From Bacteroidota bacterium (GTDB lineage: Bacteria > Bacteroidota > Bacteroidia > B-17B0 > Aurantibacillaceae), in assembly GCA_021155905.1 (NCBI GenBank), contig JAJNBG010000013.1, positions 1 through 64,000 on the forward strand: a stretch of 64,000 bases of DNA, written 5' to 3'. The notes beneath the pieces are model-generated. The model had not been told where the DNA came from and did no database searches. It saw nothing but the letters and a program-made list of their open reading frames with translations. Positions 9,356 through 19,112 of this stretch are shown here, piece after piece; position 1 is the first letter of the stretch, and every line of letters begins with the position of its first letter. Both the position numbers and the translations under genes were made by a program.

Positions 9356-9483
9356 TTGTTAGGAACTTAAGGACACCCTCACTGAGGTATTGAAATTTAT
9401 TCTGATTAAGTTAATTTCGTAATTAAAAATGAATAATACAAAAGTAGGTTGCCAAAAATTAGTGAAACGCCTTTATGAATGAT

Positions 9484-9520
9484 TGGAAAATAAAAATGCA
9501 CTCTTTTGAGGAGTGCATTT
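9484..9520 (-). terminator. Intrinsic terminator of the TonB receptor gene
   Basis: A perfect 10-bp stem (9494-9503 with 9511-9520, loop of 7) lies 23 bp past the receptor stop codon. On the minus strand it is followed by TTATTTT. This separates the receptor gene from the adhesin gene downstream. Confidence 0.8.
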
Positions 9521-9543
9521 AAAAAAGAATAGATGTGTAGAAA

Positions 9544-11955
9544 TTACATTTTATACCGAAGGCTCAGGATGACATTCCGGCCGGGTGCATTAACCCCACT
9601 GGCAAATGTTCGGTAACGGTTGTTGGTAATATTTTCGCAGGCTGCATTTAAACGAAGCGATTTAGTGATATTAAAACCAAATCTGATATTTAAAGTAAAC
9701 CATGCAGGCATGCCATTAGCGGTTGCATATGGCAGGTTATCTTCTCCACTGGGACTGTAATCAGCCAGTGTTTTTTTGCCGTTGTATCTTACGAAAAATT
9801 CACCGTCAATATTTTTTGTCTTATAAAGAATACTTGTTTGTCCAAAAACAGGCGCAATATGATCCAAAGGGATTACTGTATCTTTTTTGGTATCTGTGTA
9901 TCTTCCATAAGTATAATTTAGCACGCTTTTAAAAGACAGGTGTTCATTAAAATCAAATTGCACCCCCGCCGATAAGCCAAGTATATAGGCATTATCCGCG
10001 TTTTGCGTAGCCTGTACTTTACTTTTCACGCCCTGGTAGGTGGCTGAATCTTTTCCGTTGAAGTTAAAGTCCCTAACCACTAAGGCGTTCGTTAGGCTGG
10101 TATAATACCCCGTAACATCAAATTTGTATTTTTCATTGATGACTTTATTAATTCCTAATTCGAAATTATAAGAATATTCCGGCTTTAATTCCGGATTAGG
10201 GACGATCACAATGCCGCCTGTTCCTTCAAATACTTTGGTCATATCATCCACATTTGGTGACCGGAAACCTGTATTGGCTAACAAACTCACCTTATAATCG
10301 CTATTAGATTTCCAGGTAAAGCCTAAGGAGCCTGTTACTGCCTGATTTTTTTGTTTAGCATCATCAAAAGGAAGACGTGTCACGGCAAATGTTGTGTCAA
10401 TGAATTTTGCGGATAAAGCTGTATTGGTGTAACGGAGCCCGTCAGTTACGATAAAATTGTCACTTACCTCGAATGCATGGGAAAAGTATACAGCGAATGT
10501 ATTCATTTGACTTCCGCCATCAGGATATCTGGTCTGTGCTTTGCCTTTTCCTCCACTAATAATGTTTGTAGTATCAGCAACAGACTTTACGTCGTTAGCG
10601 GTAAATTCCATTCCGTATCTCAATTCGTGTTTTTCTTTAATCACCTTGTAAGCATCCACATTGGCTGACAGCACAGTTACATCTTCGCGTTGTGAAGTTC
10701 GTGCAGTTCTTTGCCATCGTCGTGTAATCCTGTCCTGATCAATCTTTTGGTAAGCTAAAATGACTTTTATGTTGTCGGTCATAATTGTTTTTTTATCAAA
10801 ATTCAATGTATAGGCACCTAACAAGCGCTTTTGCGGCCCATAACCATTTTCAGCCCAGCGAAACTTTCCTCCCGCATAATCACCATTCAATCGATCGTAG
10901 CGAGGCAAAAAGCCTGACGCCCCGTATTGAAAATTCAGATTATGAGTCATGTGCTCTCCGGTTTTAATGCTAAAACGTTGCATGATATCCATTTGTGTAT
11001 AACCGCTTCCTTTTTGAAGATTATCGTCGGCATTTACGCTCATGGTATCCCGATTGTTCATTCTTTCCTGGAAGTAATTCCTATCCCAGGAATTTGAGTA
11101 ACCGTTTAGTTTAGTAGAACCGCTCATTACATCACCGAAATCTGAAAAGGTGATATTAGTTAAAGAAGCAAATTTTTTCCAGCCAAGGTTAAGATCCAGG
11201 TGCCCCGTTTTTTCCTGAACGGCAGAAGAGTATCTTATCATGGCATTCGCTTTTACCAGCATTTTATCATCTGTGCTGAATTGAGGTTTTTTTGTGAAAA
11301 AATGCATGACACCGCCCAGAGCGTCACTACCGTACATTGTGGAGGAAGGGCCGAAAATAATCTCCGTTCTTTCCAGCATATTTGGATCAATAGTCATAAC
11401 GTCCTGCAAATGGCCGCCTCGGTAAATAGCATTATTCATACGGACACCATCAATAACCAGTAATACTTTATTAGCTTCAAAACCTCGCATGCTTGGGCTT
11501 CCACCACCGGCCTGACTTCTTTGAAGAAATACTTGCCCTGTATTTTGCAATAGATCTCCACTTGTTGCAGGATTTGAAAATTCGATGTCTTTTTGTTTGA
11601 TGATCTCCATTTGATAGGGAACATCCATTTTTGACTCTTCCTTGCGATTGGCAGAGAATATGATTTCATCTAAGACAACAGATCTGGCAGACAAGTCAAT
11701 TGATATATCCGTTCCAGAAAGAAAAACTTTCTTAGCAGCATATCCAAACTGAAATACGAAAGCAGAGTCTTCCTTTAACAGGCCCGAACAATCTGCTTTC
11801 CCTTTGATGTTGGTTTTTACCTGCACATTGTTTTTATCCTGGATAACAACATTTTCCAATGGTTCGCGAGAAGACCGGTCTCTCACTGTAATGGTTTGTG
11901 CAAGCGAAGCAATGGAAAGCCCGCTGAATAAAAACAGTAAATTATTTTTTTTCAT
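9544..11955 (-). CDS. TonB-dependent outer-membrane receptor (heme/siderophore-type)
   Basis: 803 residues. A signal peptide ends near SLAQ. It is followed by a short carboxypeptidase-regulatory-like domain (TITVRDRSSREPLENVVI...), then a plug domain from about residue 95: LDEIIFSANR, SGDLLQNTGQVFLQRSQAGGGSPSMRG, LLVIDGVRMNNA, ERTEIIFGPSSTMYGSDALGG. The 22-strand barrel follows, with NPELKPEYSYNFELGI late in the sequence, a conserved box of FepA/hemoglobin-receptor-type proteins. The VRMNNAIYRGGHLQ segment is common in the heme/hemoglobin receptor subfamily. By family it imports a ligand across the outer membrane using TonB energy; the ligand is not proven. The gene is 93 bp downstream of a small membrane-anchored protein gene, a frequent partner arrangement. 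It has its own terminator. Confidence 0.92.
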   Translation of the reverse strand: MKKNNLLFLFSGLSIASLAQTITVRDRSSREPLENVVIQDKNNVQVKTNIKGKADCSGLLKEDSAFVFQFGYAAKKVFLSGTDISIDLSARSVVLDEIIFSANRKEESKMDVPYQMEIIKQKDIEFSNPATSGDLLQNTGQVFLQRSQAGGGSPSMRGFEANKVLLVIDGVRMNNAIYRGGHLQDVMTIDPNMLERTEIIFGPSSTMYGSDALGGVMHFFTKKPQFSTDDKMLVKANAMIRYSSAVQEKTGHLDLNLGWKKFASLTNITFSDFGDVMSGSTKLNGYSNSWDRNYFQERMNNRDTMSVNADDNLQKGSGYTQMDIMQRFSIKTGEHMTHNLNFQYGASGFLPRYDRLNGDYAGGKFRWAENGYGPQKRLLGAYTLNFDKKTIMTDNIKVILAYQKIDQDRITRRWQRTARTSQREDVTVLSANVDAYKVIKEKHELRYGMEFTANDVKSVADTTNIISGGKGKAQTRYPDGGSQMNTFAVYFSHAFEVSDNFIVTDGLRYTNTALSAKFIDTTFAVTRLPFDDAKQKNQAVTGSLGFTWKSNSDYKVSLLANTGFRSPNVDDMTKVFEGTGGIVIVPNPELKPEYSYNFELGINKVINEKYKFDVTGYYTSLTNALVVRDFNFNGKDSATYQGVKSKVQATQNADNAYILGLSAGVQFDFNEHLSFKSVLNYTYGRYTDTKKDTVIPLDHIAPVFGQTSILYKTKNIDGEFFVRYNGKKTLADYSPSGEDNLPYATANGMPAWFTLNIRFGFNITKSLRLNAACENITNNRYRTFASGVNAPGRNVILSLRYKM

Positions 11956-12048
11956 ACTTTTTAAAATGATTAAATGTGAAACAGCCGGATAAACTCCTTA
12001 GAAGGAGCACCCGAAACTGGAGTTTAAAGAAAACGGTTACTAAATTAA

Positions 12049-12591
12049 TCAGGATAAAAAGTCGGGTGGAGGAGTTTCCTGGGAAATGAAAATAGATGGT
12101 ATTCTGAAAAAATTTTGTGAACTCATCAATGAAACATCTACTGTGTGGGTCTCGAAACAAACATCACTATGATTAAATATGGTTTTGAGGCTAAGAAAAT
12201 TTTTTAATAAATGGAAGGGATTTTTTGTTGCCTGGTGATTATTGATGTCATATATTTCTGAAAATTGTTTTTTTAAAATCATTTCCTGGTGATCGGAAAC
12301 AGCTATCAAAGCGATTTTCAGGCCTACGCTTTTAATCTCAATGATGTCATAGAGTATCCCATTGTAGATAACTTCTTTATTTTCATCCTGCCAGGTAATT
12401 TTACCGGAATCTGTGTACAATTCGCTTGGGTTGATATAGATGATGCTTCGGTCGCTCTGTGCTTTTGTTTGATTTAAAAATAATTTGAACTCTTTTTTGT
12501 AGGATTTAAGGTAACAGAGATGGATTAGAAAAGTTCCCGTTGAAAGTACAGTAATAATGAGAAAAGTGCATATGACCGTAATTTTTTTCAA
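12049..12591 (-). CDS. Small membrane-anchored protein upstream of TonB receptor, PPP tail
   Basis: Unrecognised 180-residue protein. Residues 4-27 form one hydrophobic segment (uncleaved anchor or signal peptide). The rest is predicted outside the cytoplasm: a segment with IIYINPSELYTDSGKITWQDENKEVIYNG, then YDIIEIKSVGLKIALIAVSDHQE. The end is ISQETPPPDFLS. It lies 93 bp upstream of the TonB receptor on the same strand and is probably cotranscribed with it. As far as I recall, short proteins with a proline-rich end preceding metal or TonB uptake genes are common in Bacteroidota, but their role is not established. Two Cys/His in SDVCFETHTVD could bind metal. The small protein before the SulP transporter at 23980 ends in a similar PPP motif. 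Function not assigned. Confidence 0.7.
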   Translation of the reverse strand: MKKITVICTFLIITVLSTGTFLIHLCYLKSYKKEFKLFLNQTKAQSDRSIIYINPSELYTDSGKITWQDENKEVIYNGILYDIIEIKSVGLKIALIAVSDHQEMILKKQFSEIYDINNHQATKNPFHLLKNFLSLKTIFNHSDVCFETHTVDVSLMSSQNFFRIPSIFISQETPPPDFLS

Positions 12592-12708
12592 ACAAAAAGT
12601 TATATCTTATTTAATTAAAGATATAGCAAATGTTTATAAAAACAAAAATTTTAAAAAGTAGGCCAGCCCTCTTTTTGTATAAAACTGCCAGTGGTTGAAT
12701 GCTATTGA

Positions 12709-13338
12709 TTATTTACTTTGTGTGTCGTTTTTGATCCCGGCGATGGATTGACAATGCTGAGCGTGATCAAGGTGATTTTTTAAAGGAGGTAGCATCTTTG
12801 TAGCCCAAGCCTTGATATCATTATCTGAAGAGTGAAGTGAAGCCTCGGTAAACATAGCGATAGCATCCTGGTGCCCCTTCACCATTAAATCACAATAAGC
12901 TTTATCAAATTCGGCACCGACCATATTTTTTAGCTTTTCGTATTCATCCGTTTCATTCCCTGTAATAGTTTTCGATATGGCAATTTGTTTCTTTGCCGCA
13001 AGAGTTTCTAAATCTTTCATGGCCTCTGTATGTTCTTTTTCCATCATTTTACCAAGTTCTGAAACATCTTTTAGAGCATAGTTACTTTGAGCAAGCTGCC
13101 CTAATTGGATTTCTTTTAAATTGATCACGTTGGCATTAACGATAAATTCAGCATCTGTTTCTTTTGGAACCGTGTGGTTCGCATCATTCTTCTCATCGGC
13201 AATCACCTCCGCATCTTTCGCCGGCGTTTCCTTTGTTCCACAGGATGAAATTACAACAGTTAACATTGCAATAACAAGAGCTGTTAAGAATGCCGACACA
13301 AACGCGGCTCTTGCAAGTGTTCCTTTTTCATTTTTCAT
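12709..13338 (-). CDS. DUF4142 lipoprotein
   Basis: 209 residues. A hydrophobic segment (about 11-31) ends in V-I-S-S-C with Cys33, a likely lipobox, followed by a charged linker. Residues about 60-205 match DUF4142: DAEFIVNANVINLKEIQLGQLAQ, LGKMMEKEHTEAMKDLETLA, FDKAYCDLMVKGHQDAIAMF, HLDHAQHCQSI. This is a ferritin-like all-helical domain with several conserved His/Asp/Glu positions, of unknown biochemical role, usually periplasmic. It is a single gene with 117 bp before it and 155 bp after, with no clear operon partner. The unusually long charged N-terminus before the hydrophobic stretch (MKNEKGTLAR) suggests the lipoprotein assignment is likely but not certain. Confidence 0.85.
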   Translation of the reverse strand: MKNEKGTLARAAFVSAFLTALVIAMLTVVISSCGTKETPAKDAEVIADEKNDANHTVPKETDAEFIVNANVINLKEIQLGQLAQSNYALKDVSELGKMMEKEHTEAMKDLETLAAKKQIAISKTITGNETDEYEKLKNMVGAEFDKAYCDLMVKGHQDAIAMFTEASLHSSDNDIKAWATKMLPPLKNHLDHAQHCQSIAGIKNDTQSK

Positions 13339-13493
13339 AGGATGAGCTTTAGTTAGGAATTATTAAATCTTATAAAGCAAATATGTAAATACATGAAGGA
13401 AAATACATTATATCCATCCCAAGAAAATTTACATGATTCCAACGGAATAAAGGGATAACCAGAGCGTTATGTAATTATGCTTTTGAACCTCAG

Positions 13494-16397
13494 TTAGGAT
13501 AATTGAAGTTTAATGAACTCGGACTTCAATTCCTCAACTGTTTCCAGGCATTGCTTTTGTGCTATTTCGATTTGCTTCGAGATTTCATCGATATCTATAT
13601 TTTGTCTCGCGCCGGTTTCGATATTAGCGTACAATTCTTTTAAAGACAAAGCGCCCATCAAAGCGATAGGAGCTTTCATTTTATGGGCTTGCTTAGAAAT
13701 CCCTGTGTAATCTTTTTCAGTCAGGAACTCATTCATCTCCCTGACATATTCCGGCATTTCTAAAATATAGCATTCAATAATTTCTTTCAGAAAAACGATG
13801 TCGCCATCTGCCCTTTCATATATTAAGCTGAGATCACTAAAGTTTTTTTTCTGCTCAAAAGATTGTTGAGGCAGGAGCTGAGCTATTTTCTGTAATAATT
13901 CTTCCGCCGAGAATGGTTTTGATATGTAATCATTCATCCCGGCATTCAGACATTTTTCCTTATCACCAATAAAGGCTGCCGCAGTCATAGCAATAATTGG
14001 CAGGTTGCTGATGGGAGATAGAAAATTTGCACGAATATACCGGGTTGCTTCCAGGCCGTCTATTTCAGGCATGGTGATATCCATTAGAATCAGATCAATT
14101 TTTTTTTCTTTTAATATATGATATGATTCCAATGCACTCTCTGCTAATTCTGTTTTCACATTCCACTTCTGGAGTGTTAACGATGCCACACGAAGGTTTA
14201 TTTTATTATCATCGACGATCAAAACAGAAACCCCGTTTAGATTTGCCTGAGGAATAGAGGAAAATAAGCCCAGATAATCATTGGTGTGCGCCGTTTTATC
14301 CTGTTGTTTTTTAAAACTTAACGTGAAACTGAACGTAGATCCTTCATCTATTTGGCTTTTTACGGAAACTGTTCCTCCTTGTTGTTCCACCAATTGTTTA
14401 CTAATAGATAAACCGAGGCCCGTTCCTCCATATTTTCGGGTAGTTTTCGAATTGACCTGTGTAAAATTTTCAAAAATGGTATTCAGTTTATTTTCAGGAA
14501 TCCCTATACCGGTATCCTTTACGCTAAACTCCAGTTGAACGGATTCTTCGGTTTCATTTAACAACCCCACATAAATATCTATTTCTCCATCCTGAGTAAA
14601 TTTCACTGAATTTTCGACCAGGTTTAAAAGGATTTGATTAAGCCTTATCGCATCACCAATTAAAGTTTTTGGAACGCTTTCATGAATATGGTAGCTTAAC
14701 TTTATATTTTTTTCAATCGCACGAAACTCCAGTAGGTGAATTAAATTTTTAAGGATCGGTTCCGGTTCAAATGGCTCCTTATCAAACAGGATTTTTTTTG
14801 CCATGATCTTTGAGAGATCCAATAATTCATTAATAATCGACAATAAGTTGTTGGAAGACTCTTTAATAGTACGAACATATTCCTGTTGTTCCTTGTTTAA
14901 AGGAGTATCAATTAAATGATTGGTCATTCCAATAATTCCATTCATTGGAGTTCGAATCTCATGGCTGGTATTAGCCAGGAACTGTTCCTGCGCTTCTTTT
15001 GCTTTTTCTGCTACTTCTTTTGCCTGAAGGATTTCTAACGCCAGTTGTTTTTTTTCTCTGTATAAATAGTACACAAAAATTAATACAATAAGGATCGCAA
15101 CTATAAATAAAATCAACGTATTCCTTTCGTTTTTTTTAGCACTGATTTCCAGGTTCTGGGCTTCCGTGTTTTTTGTCAGGAATGCAATTTCCTTATCTTT
15201 TCTTTGAAGATCTAACTCGGTTTGCAGCCGTGTAATATTAAAAATTGTATTTTCATTGGTGACACTATCCTTGTAGTTATTATATAGTTTGTAGTAGCCA
15301 CAAGCTTCTTCGAATTTTCTCTGTTTCGAATAAATTTCTGCCAGCAGGAGATAATTATTGCTAAGGTGTTTTGCTAATTGTTGTTCCAGGCCTAAGTCAA
15401 TACTTTTATTAATGTATTCAATTGCTTTATCATAGATATGCATTGAATAATAGGTTTTGCCCATCAACTCATAAGTATTCAGCATCCATGATTTTGAGCC
15501 AAGCGGTTGATAAATCTTTTCTGCCATCTCAAAATAATGGAGAGCTTTAATGGTTTTGTTCAAATTCAAATAGACCTCACCCAGGTTGAGATAGCTGATC
15601 CCCTGTGAGCTTTTTATATTAGCGGATTGTGAGAGTTGCAGTGACAACATGGAATAGTTCAACGACTTATACAAATGATGTTTATTGCCCGATACCCCTC
15701 CTAAAATATTATAGGCATCCGCAAGATTGACATATGCGTTGATATAGTGTTTTGTATGGTTAATGGATGATGCGATGTCTTTTGCTTCCAGATAGGAACT
15801 AATTGCTGAAAACATGTATGAAGTATCGTTGGCTTCTCTTCCTTTGTCCATTAAGCGATTACCTATTCTACTTAAACTATTAATGGCTTCAACATTATGT
15901 TTATTTATATTGAGAGAGAGGGCTTCCTCATAATAGCTTAACGCTTTGTCATAATTTTTAATTGCAGAGTAAGTATCTCCAACAGAAATAAAACATTTGA
16001 TAAGCGAGGTAGTATCATTGGAACGCTCTGCAATTTCAATCGCTTTTTTTAAAGTGGTTAATGCATCGGAGTAGTCGCCACTGTTTCTTTCCAGAATCGA
16101 TAATTCATTAAGAGCTAAAACATATGTAGAATGGTCATTAGCGCGCAATGATATTTCAATAGATTCTTTAACCAAAACAAAAGCTTTGGTTGCATTGATA
16201 TCAATATATTCATGTGCCAGCTTGGAAAGAGCTATTGCTTTGACACGGTCATTTTTTGTTGTTTGAATCACCCCATGCAAAGAATCCATTACATTTTTAT
16301 TCTGAGCGGAAATACTCAGAAAACAACATAACATACATATGAAAATATTAAATCGCAATGCTTTTAAGGGTCTGGGAAATGAGAGAATTTTGGGCAT
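13494..16397 (-). CDS. TPR hybrid sensor histidine kinase with receiver and Hpt domains
   Basis: 967 residues in one chain: signal peptide 1-31; extracytoplasmic tetratricopeptide repeats about 55-375; coiled coil; transmembrane helix about 426-445; HisKA with [15 protein letters not shown] (His479); HATPase with [17 protein letters not shown] (628-634) and GGTGLGLS (657-664); receiver about 723-842 with acidic D729/D730, phosphoacceptor D773 and K827; and Hpt about 870-960 with QAHKMKAP (His905). So a full His-Asp-His relay is fused in one protein, but no DNA-binding output is attached. The final regulator must be encoded elsewhere. TPR sensor regions of this type are frequent in Bacteroidota; the signal sensed is unknown. 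It is a single gene. Confidence 0.93.
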   Translation of the reverse strand: MPKILSFPRPLKALRFNIFICMLCCFLSISAQNKNVMDSLHGVIQTTKNDRVKAIALSKLAHEYIDINATKAFVLVKESIEISLRANDHSTYVLALNELSILERNSGDYSDALTTLKKAIEIAERSNDTTSLIKCFISVGDTYSAIKNYDKALSYYEEALSLNINKHNVEAINSLSRIGNRLMDKGREANDTSYMFSAISSYLEAKDIASSINHTKHYINAYVNLADAYNILGGVSGNKHHLYKSLNYSMLSLQLSQSANIKSSQGISYLNLGEVYLNLNKTIKALHYFEMAEKIYQPLGSKSWMLNTYELMGKTYYSMHIYDKAIEYINKSIDLGLEQQLAKHLSNNYLLLAEIYSKQRKFEEACGYYKLYNNYKDSVTNENTIFNITRLQTELDLQRKDKEIAFLTKNTEAQNLEISAKKNERNTLILFIVAILIVLIFVYYLYREKKQLALEILQAKEVAEKAKEAQEQFLANTSHEIRTPMNGIIGMTNHLIDTPLNKEQQEYVRTIKESSNNLLSIINELLDLSKIMAKKILFDKEPFEPEPILKNLIHLLEFRAIEKNIKLSYHIHESVPKTLIGDAIRLNQILLNLVENSVKFTQDGEIDIYVGLLNETEESVQLEFSVKDTGIGIPENKLNTIFENFTQVNSKTTRKYGGTGLGLSISKQLVEQQGGTVSVKSQIDEGSTFSFTLSFKKQQDKTAHTNDYLGLFSSIPQANLNGVSVLIVDDNKINLRVASLTLQKWNVKTELAESALESYHILKEKKIDLILMDITMPEIDGLEATRYIRANFLSPISNLPIIAMTAAAFIGDKEKCLNAGMNDYISKPFSAEELLQKIAQLLPQQSFEQKKNFSDLSLIYERADGDIVFLKEIIECYILEMPEYVREMNEFLTEKDYTGISKQAHKMKAPIALMGALSLKELYANIETGARQNIDIDEISKQIEIAQKQCLETVEELKSEFIKLQLS

Positions 16398-16496
16398 CTA
16401 AGTTAAAAAATTATCTTGTATTAAAAAGGATAAAATAAATTATGGAGCTTCTTCATGTCATACGGAACATACGCACCTTGACCTATAATTTGAGTA

Positions 16497-16526
16497 GAAA
16501 AAATCCCATCTATACAGATGGGATTT
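16497..16526 (-). terminator. Intrinsic terminator of the beta-helix protein gene
   Basis: A perfect 11-bp stem (16501-16511 with 16516-16526, loop of 4) begins 38 bp past the stop codon at 16565. On the minus strand a T run follows. It would also stop plus-strand transcripts. Confidence 0.8.
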
Positions 16527-16564
16527 TAAAGCAGATATTGAAAATATTTTAAGCTATTCGGTTA

Positions 16565-18460
16565 TTATTGAATGATGACTTTATTTGTTTTTTCCTGGTT
16601 ATTGGCATCTTTTAATAATAATATATACGGACCGGCAGCAAAATTCCCGGTTGGAATTGGATATCTTTCCGTTTCAATTTTATCTTTTTTCCATACCTGT
16701 TGACCAGTTATTGAAATCAATTCAGCTGAATAGGGTAGTTCAATTCCTTTTACAAATATTGGGTCACCACTTCTTACCGGATTAGGATATAAAACAAGTT
16801 CGGCTGAATTTTTAATTACTGTACCGATTGCGGTAGCGATGTTGTTCGCACCACCATGTGCACCAATATTAGCAGCGCCACTTGCAATTGGATTTCCGAA
16901 GAAATCCCGGGCACCTACATTTATAGAATATAAACTTGTCAGGTTAATCCCTGCATTTAAAGCCGGTGAGCCTGCCGGAAGTTTGTAAGCATTAAGCTGG
17001 TATGTTTGGTTTGGGAACATTACAGTACCGCTTCCTGCGTTACTAAAATTAGGATTAGCCGTAACACCTGTTAATGTTGCATTTACTTTTTCATTGTTTG
17101 TTGCTGTACGCCATGCTGCTATACTGGAATAAGTAGTTCCCTGGTATTTTATCCTAAACGCTGCACCGGATGACCAGTAAAGATTTCCGGCAAAAAAAGC
17201 AGTATAGCCAACAGGAACATCAATTAAACTGGCTCCTCCGGTTGTCTGAAAAATGTTGTTATAAACTTCAATACCGGAAATATTCTTCGACCAGTCTATG
17301 AAGGTAAAGGCACCAACATTGGGGTTTGTTGCAGATGGAGTTAGATAAACCGAGTTATTGTAGATCTTACAGCCTGACATGCTTGATCCCGGACCATTAA
17401 ATAACGTAAATCCACCGCCATTTGTACGACCATCATTTTCACTGACATTGTATCGGACAATATTGTTTGTCCAGGCACGCGCATTGGCATACTGACCTAA
17501 AAGATATCCCGCACCATCATTATCATGAGAATAATTATACTGCATGATGGAATTGGTAACTCCGCCGTCCAAATCGAATCCTAATCCGTCGCATCCTGTT
17601 CCACTGGAATTCAGATAACTTTCGTTGGACTGTATGATAATGCTGTTGCAATCCCAGGCCCATATTCCACCCGGTCCGCCACAATGTATATTTGCAGAAC
17701 CATTGTGATGTGCAGAACATTTTTCGATGAGACCGCCATCTACCTGACCTAATATTATCCCGCTTCCCCGGTGAGTACCGGCATCTGCATAACCTGTAAC
17801 ATCATGTATTTCAGAATTTTTGATTGTCACATTTTGATGCGACCATCCAACATGTGATTGCGACGTATAGCCGCTGGTCGTGATACCATTTGTTTTAATA
17901 TGATGAACATGTGCTCCGTCGATGATTACATTTTTATAACCCGAATTTCCTGCAGAAGATGCTATGGATATACCTGTTTTACCGTAATTACGAACTTCCA
18001 GGTTCGTGATATTGATATTACTTAACCGGGTATTATTTGACAAACCGTTATAGATCATAACGCCATCTGTAGGATTTGTTGCAGCGCCCGATCCTTCAAA
18101 TATTAAATTGGAGACTGTGATTCCCTGTGTGTTCTGAGCATAAAAGCCCATGGCAGTTCCGGAATTGATAATCGCCTTCCCTGTTCCATAGGATGAAAAG
18201 ACAAGTGGGTTCGACGCGTTGTTTCCATCGGTATTATCGATGTAAATACTACCGGTAAAGATGCCGCCTCCTTGAAATAAAACGATGTCGCCAGCCGCAA
18301 GAGTTGAGGAATTAATCTTATTAATGGTTCTCCAGGCTTGGCTAATTGATGTTCCTGAATTGGCGTCGTTCCCACTAGGACTAAGGTAATAAGTAGTGGC
18401 ATTTAATTTTACAATACTTAAAAGTGTTGTTATAAAGGCTGTTAGAATTTTATTTTTCAT
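16565..18460 (-). CDS. Secreted right-handed beta-helix protein with T9SS type A sorting domain
   Basis: 631 residues. The signal peptide ends near LNATTYYLS. It is followed by the YYLSPSGNDANSGTSISQAWRTINKIN opening typical of parallel beta-helix (pectate-lyase-like, DUF1565-type) surface proteins. Repeating short strands with N-rich turns run from about residue 70 to 430 (GITVSNLIFEGSG, NITNLEVRNYGKTGISI, VTIKNSEIHDVTG, IMQYNYSHDNDGAGYL, NNIVRYNVSENDGRTNGGGF). The C-terminus has YPNPVRSGDPIFV, ISITGQQVWKK, NFAAGPYILLL, a T9SS type A tail. The fold commonly binds or cleaves polysaccharides. I see no clear lyase catalytic set, so enzyme or adhesin remains open. It is a single gene with a terminator. 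Confidence 0.88.
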   Translation of the reverse strand: MKNKILTAFITTLLSIVKLNATTYYLSPSGNDANSGTSISQAWRTINKINSSTLAAGDIVLFQGGGIFTGSIYIDNTDGNNASNPLVFSSYGTGKAIINSGTAMGFYAQNTQGITVSNLIFEGSGAATNPTDGVMIYNGLSNNTRLSNINITNLEVRNYGKTGISIASSAGNSGYKNVIIDGAHVHHIKTNGITTSGYTSQSHVGWSHQNVTIKNSEIHDVTGYADAGTHRGSGIILGQVDGGLIEKCSAHHNGSANIHCGGPGGIWAWDCNSIIIQSNESYLNSSGTGCDGLGFDLDGGVTNSIMQYNYSHDNDGAGYLLGQYANARAWTNNIVRYNVSENDGRTNGGGFTLFNGPGSSMSGCKIYNNSVYLTPSATNPNVGAFTFIDWSKNISGIEVYNNIFQTTGGASLIDVPVGYTAFFAGNLYWSSGAAFRIKYQGTTYSSIAAWRTATNNEKVNATLTGVTANPNFSNAGSGTVMFPNQTYQLNAYKLPAGSPALNAGINLTSLYSINVGARDFFGNPIASGAANIGAHGGANNIATAIGTVIKNSAELVLYPNPVRSGDPIFVKGIELPYSAELISITGQQVWKKDKIETERYPIPTGNFAAGPYILLLKDANNQEKTNKVIIQ

Positions 18461-18956
18461 GTTACATTTTTATGATAAGTCTTTGTGAAGACTCATCAGA
18501 TTTTTAATTAAAAAAGGGTTATAATTAAAATAGTGTATTTATATATACCGGCTATTCATTTACAGCTCCTGGCTATTTTTTTTCCCTTTTCAACGAACTT
18601 TGTATTGATACGGGTTTAGGAGGTAAAAGTTCTGTAACATTGCACTATTTAACAGATTTTTTCAGTTATGAATACATGCTGTTTATGCCTAAAATAGTTA
18701 AGTGTCTGAGGTTAAGTACAAAGAGGGATTCTCTGAAATTCTGGAGAAATAACAAGATTTTTTTAAATCAAAAATTTAGAAACGTATGTTAAAACCGTTT
18801 AATATAATTTTAAAAAATCATTTGTCTGGTCGGATTATCTGAAGAAAAAAACGCCAAAAATATTAAGGTAAATTGACTTATAGAGTCAATTTTATTTAGG
18901 GGAAATACACCTGAAAAAGTAATCGAAAAAAATAGTGATGACCAAAGAATGTCAGA
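18461..18956. other. Gene-free AT-rich stretch
   Basis: About 500 bases lie between the beta-helix gene start and the tRNA terminator. There is no ORF with coding character. It should hold the promoter of the minus-strand beta-helix gene, but I could not identify a convincing TAnnTTTG box. The one visible structure is a 9-bp AT-rich hairpin at 18870-18892 with TTTATTT after it on the plus strand; no plus-strand gene precedes it. Confidence 0.5.
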
Positions 18957-18985
18957 AAACAAAAAACCCACCTAAAAGGTGGGTT
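18957..18985 (-). terminator. Terminator of tRNA-Val transcript
   Basis: A 9-bp stem (18965-18973 with 18977-18985, loop AAA) starts 2 bp past the tRNA 3' end. On the minus strand it runs into a T-rich tract. Confidence 0.85.
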
Positions 18986-18986
18986 G

Positions 18987-19061
18987 TGGGAGATACAGGG
19001 TTCGAACCTGTGACCCTCTGCTTGTAAGGCAGATGCTCTGAACCAGCTGAGCTAATCTCCC
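18987..19061 (-). tRNA. tRNA-Val (anticodon TAC)
   Basis: Read on the minus strand it has acceptor GGGAGAT pairing with ATCTCCC, a D arm with TAGCTCAGCTGG, anticodon stem TCTGC/GCAGA around loop CTTACAA (anticodon TAC, Val), T arm ACAGG-TTCGAAC-CCTGT and discriminator A. The CCA end is not encoded, as is usual in Bacteroidota. It lies 51 bp downstream of the DUF4956 gene on the same strand and has its own terminator, so it could be made from its own promoter or by read-through of that operon. Confidence 0.97.
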
Positions 19062-19112
19062 AAATCGGGTTGCAAATCTGCAAAAAAAAAGTGATTTTTT
19101 TTGTCAAAAAGG

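Noticed and set aside
18870..18892. AT-rich 9-bp hairpin followed by TTTATTT on the plus strand
   Set aside because: No plus-strand gene precedes it, and such weak AT stems are frequent in this base composition.
18987..19061. tRNA-Val as an integration site
   Set aside because: No integrase, no repeat of the tRNA 3' end and no mobile genes nearby on either side.
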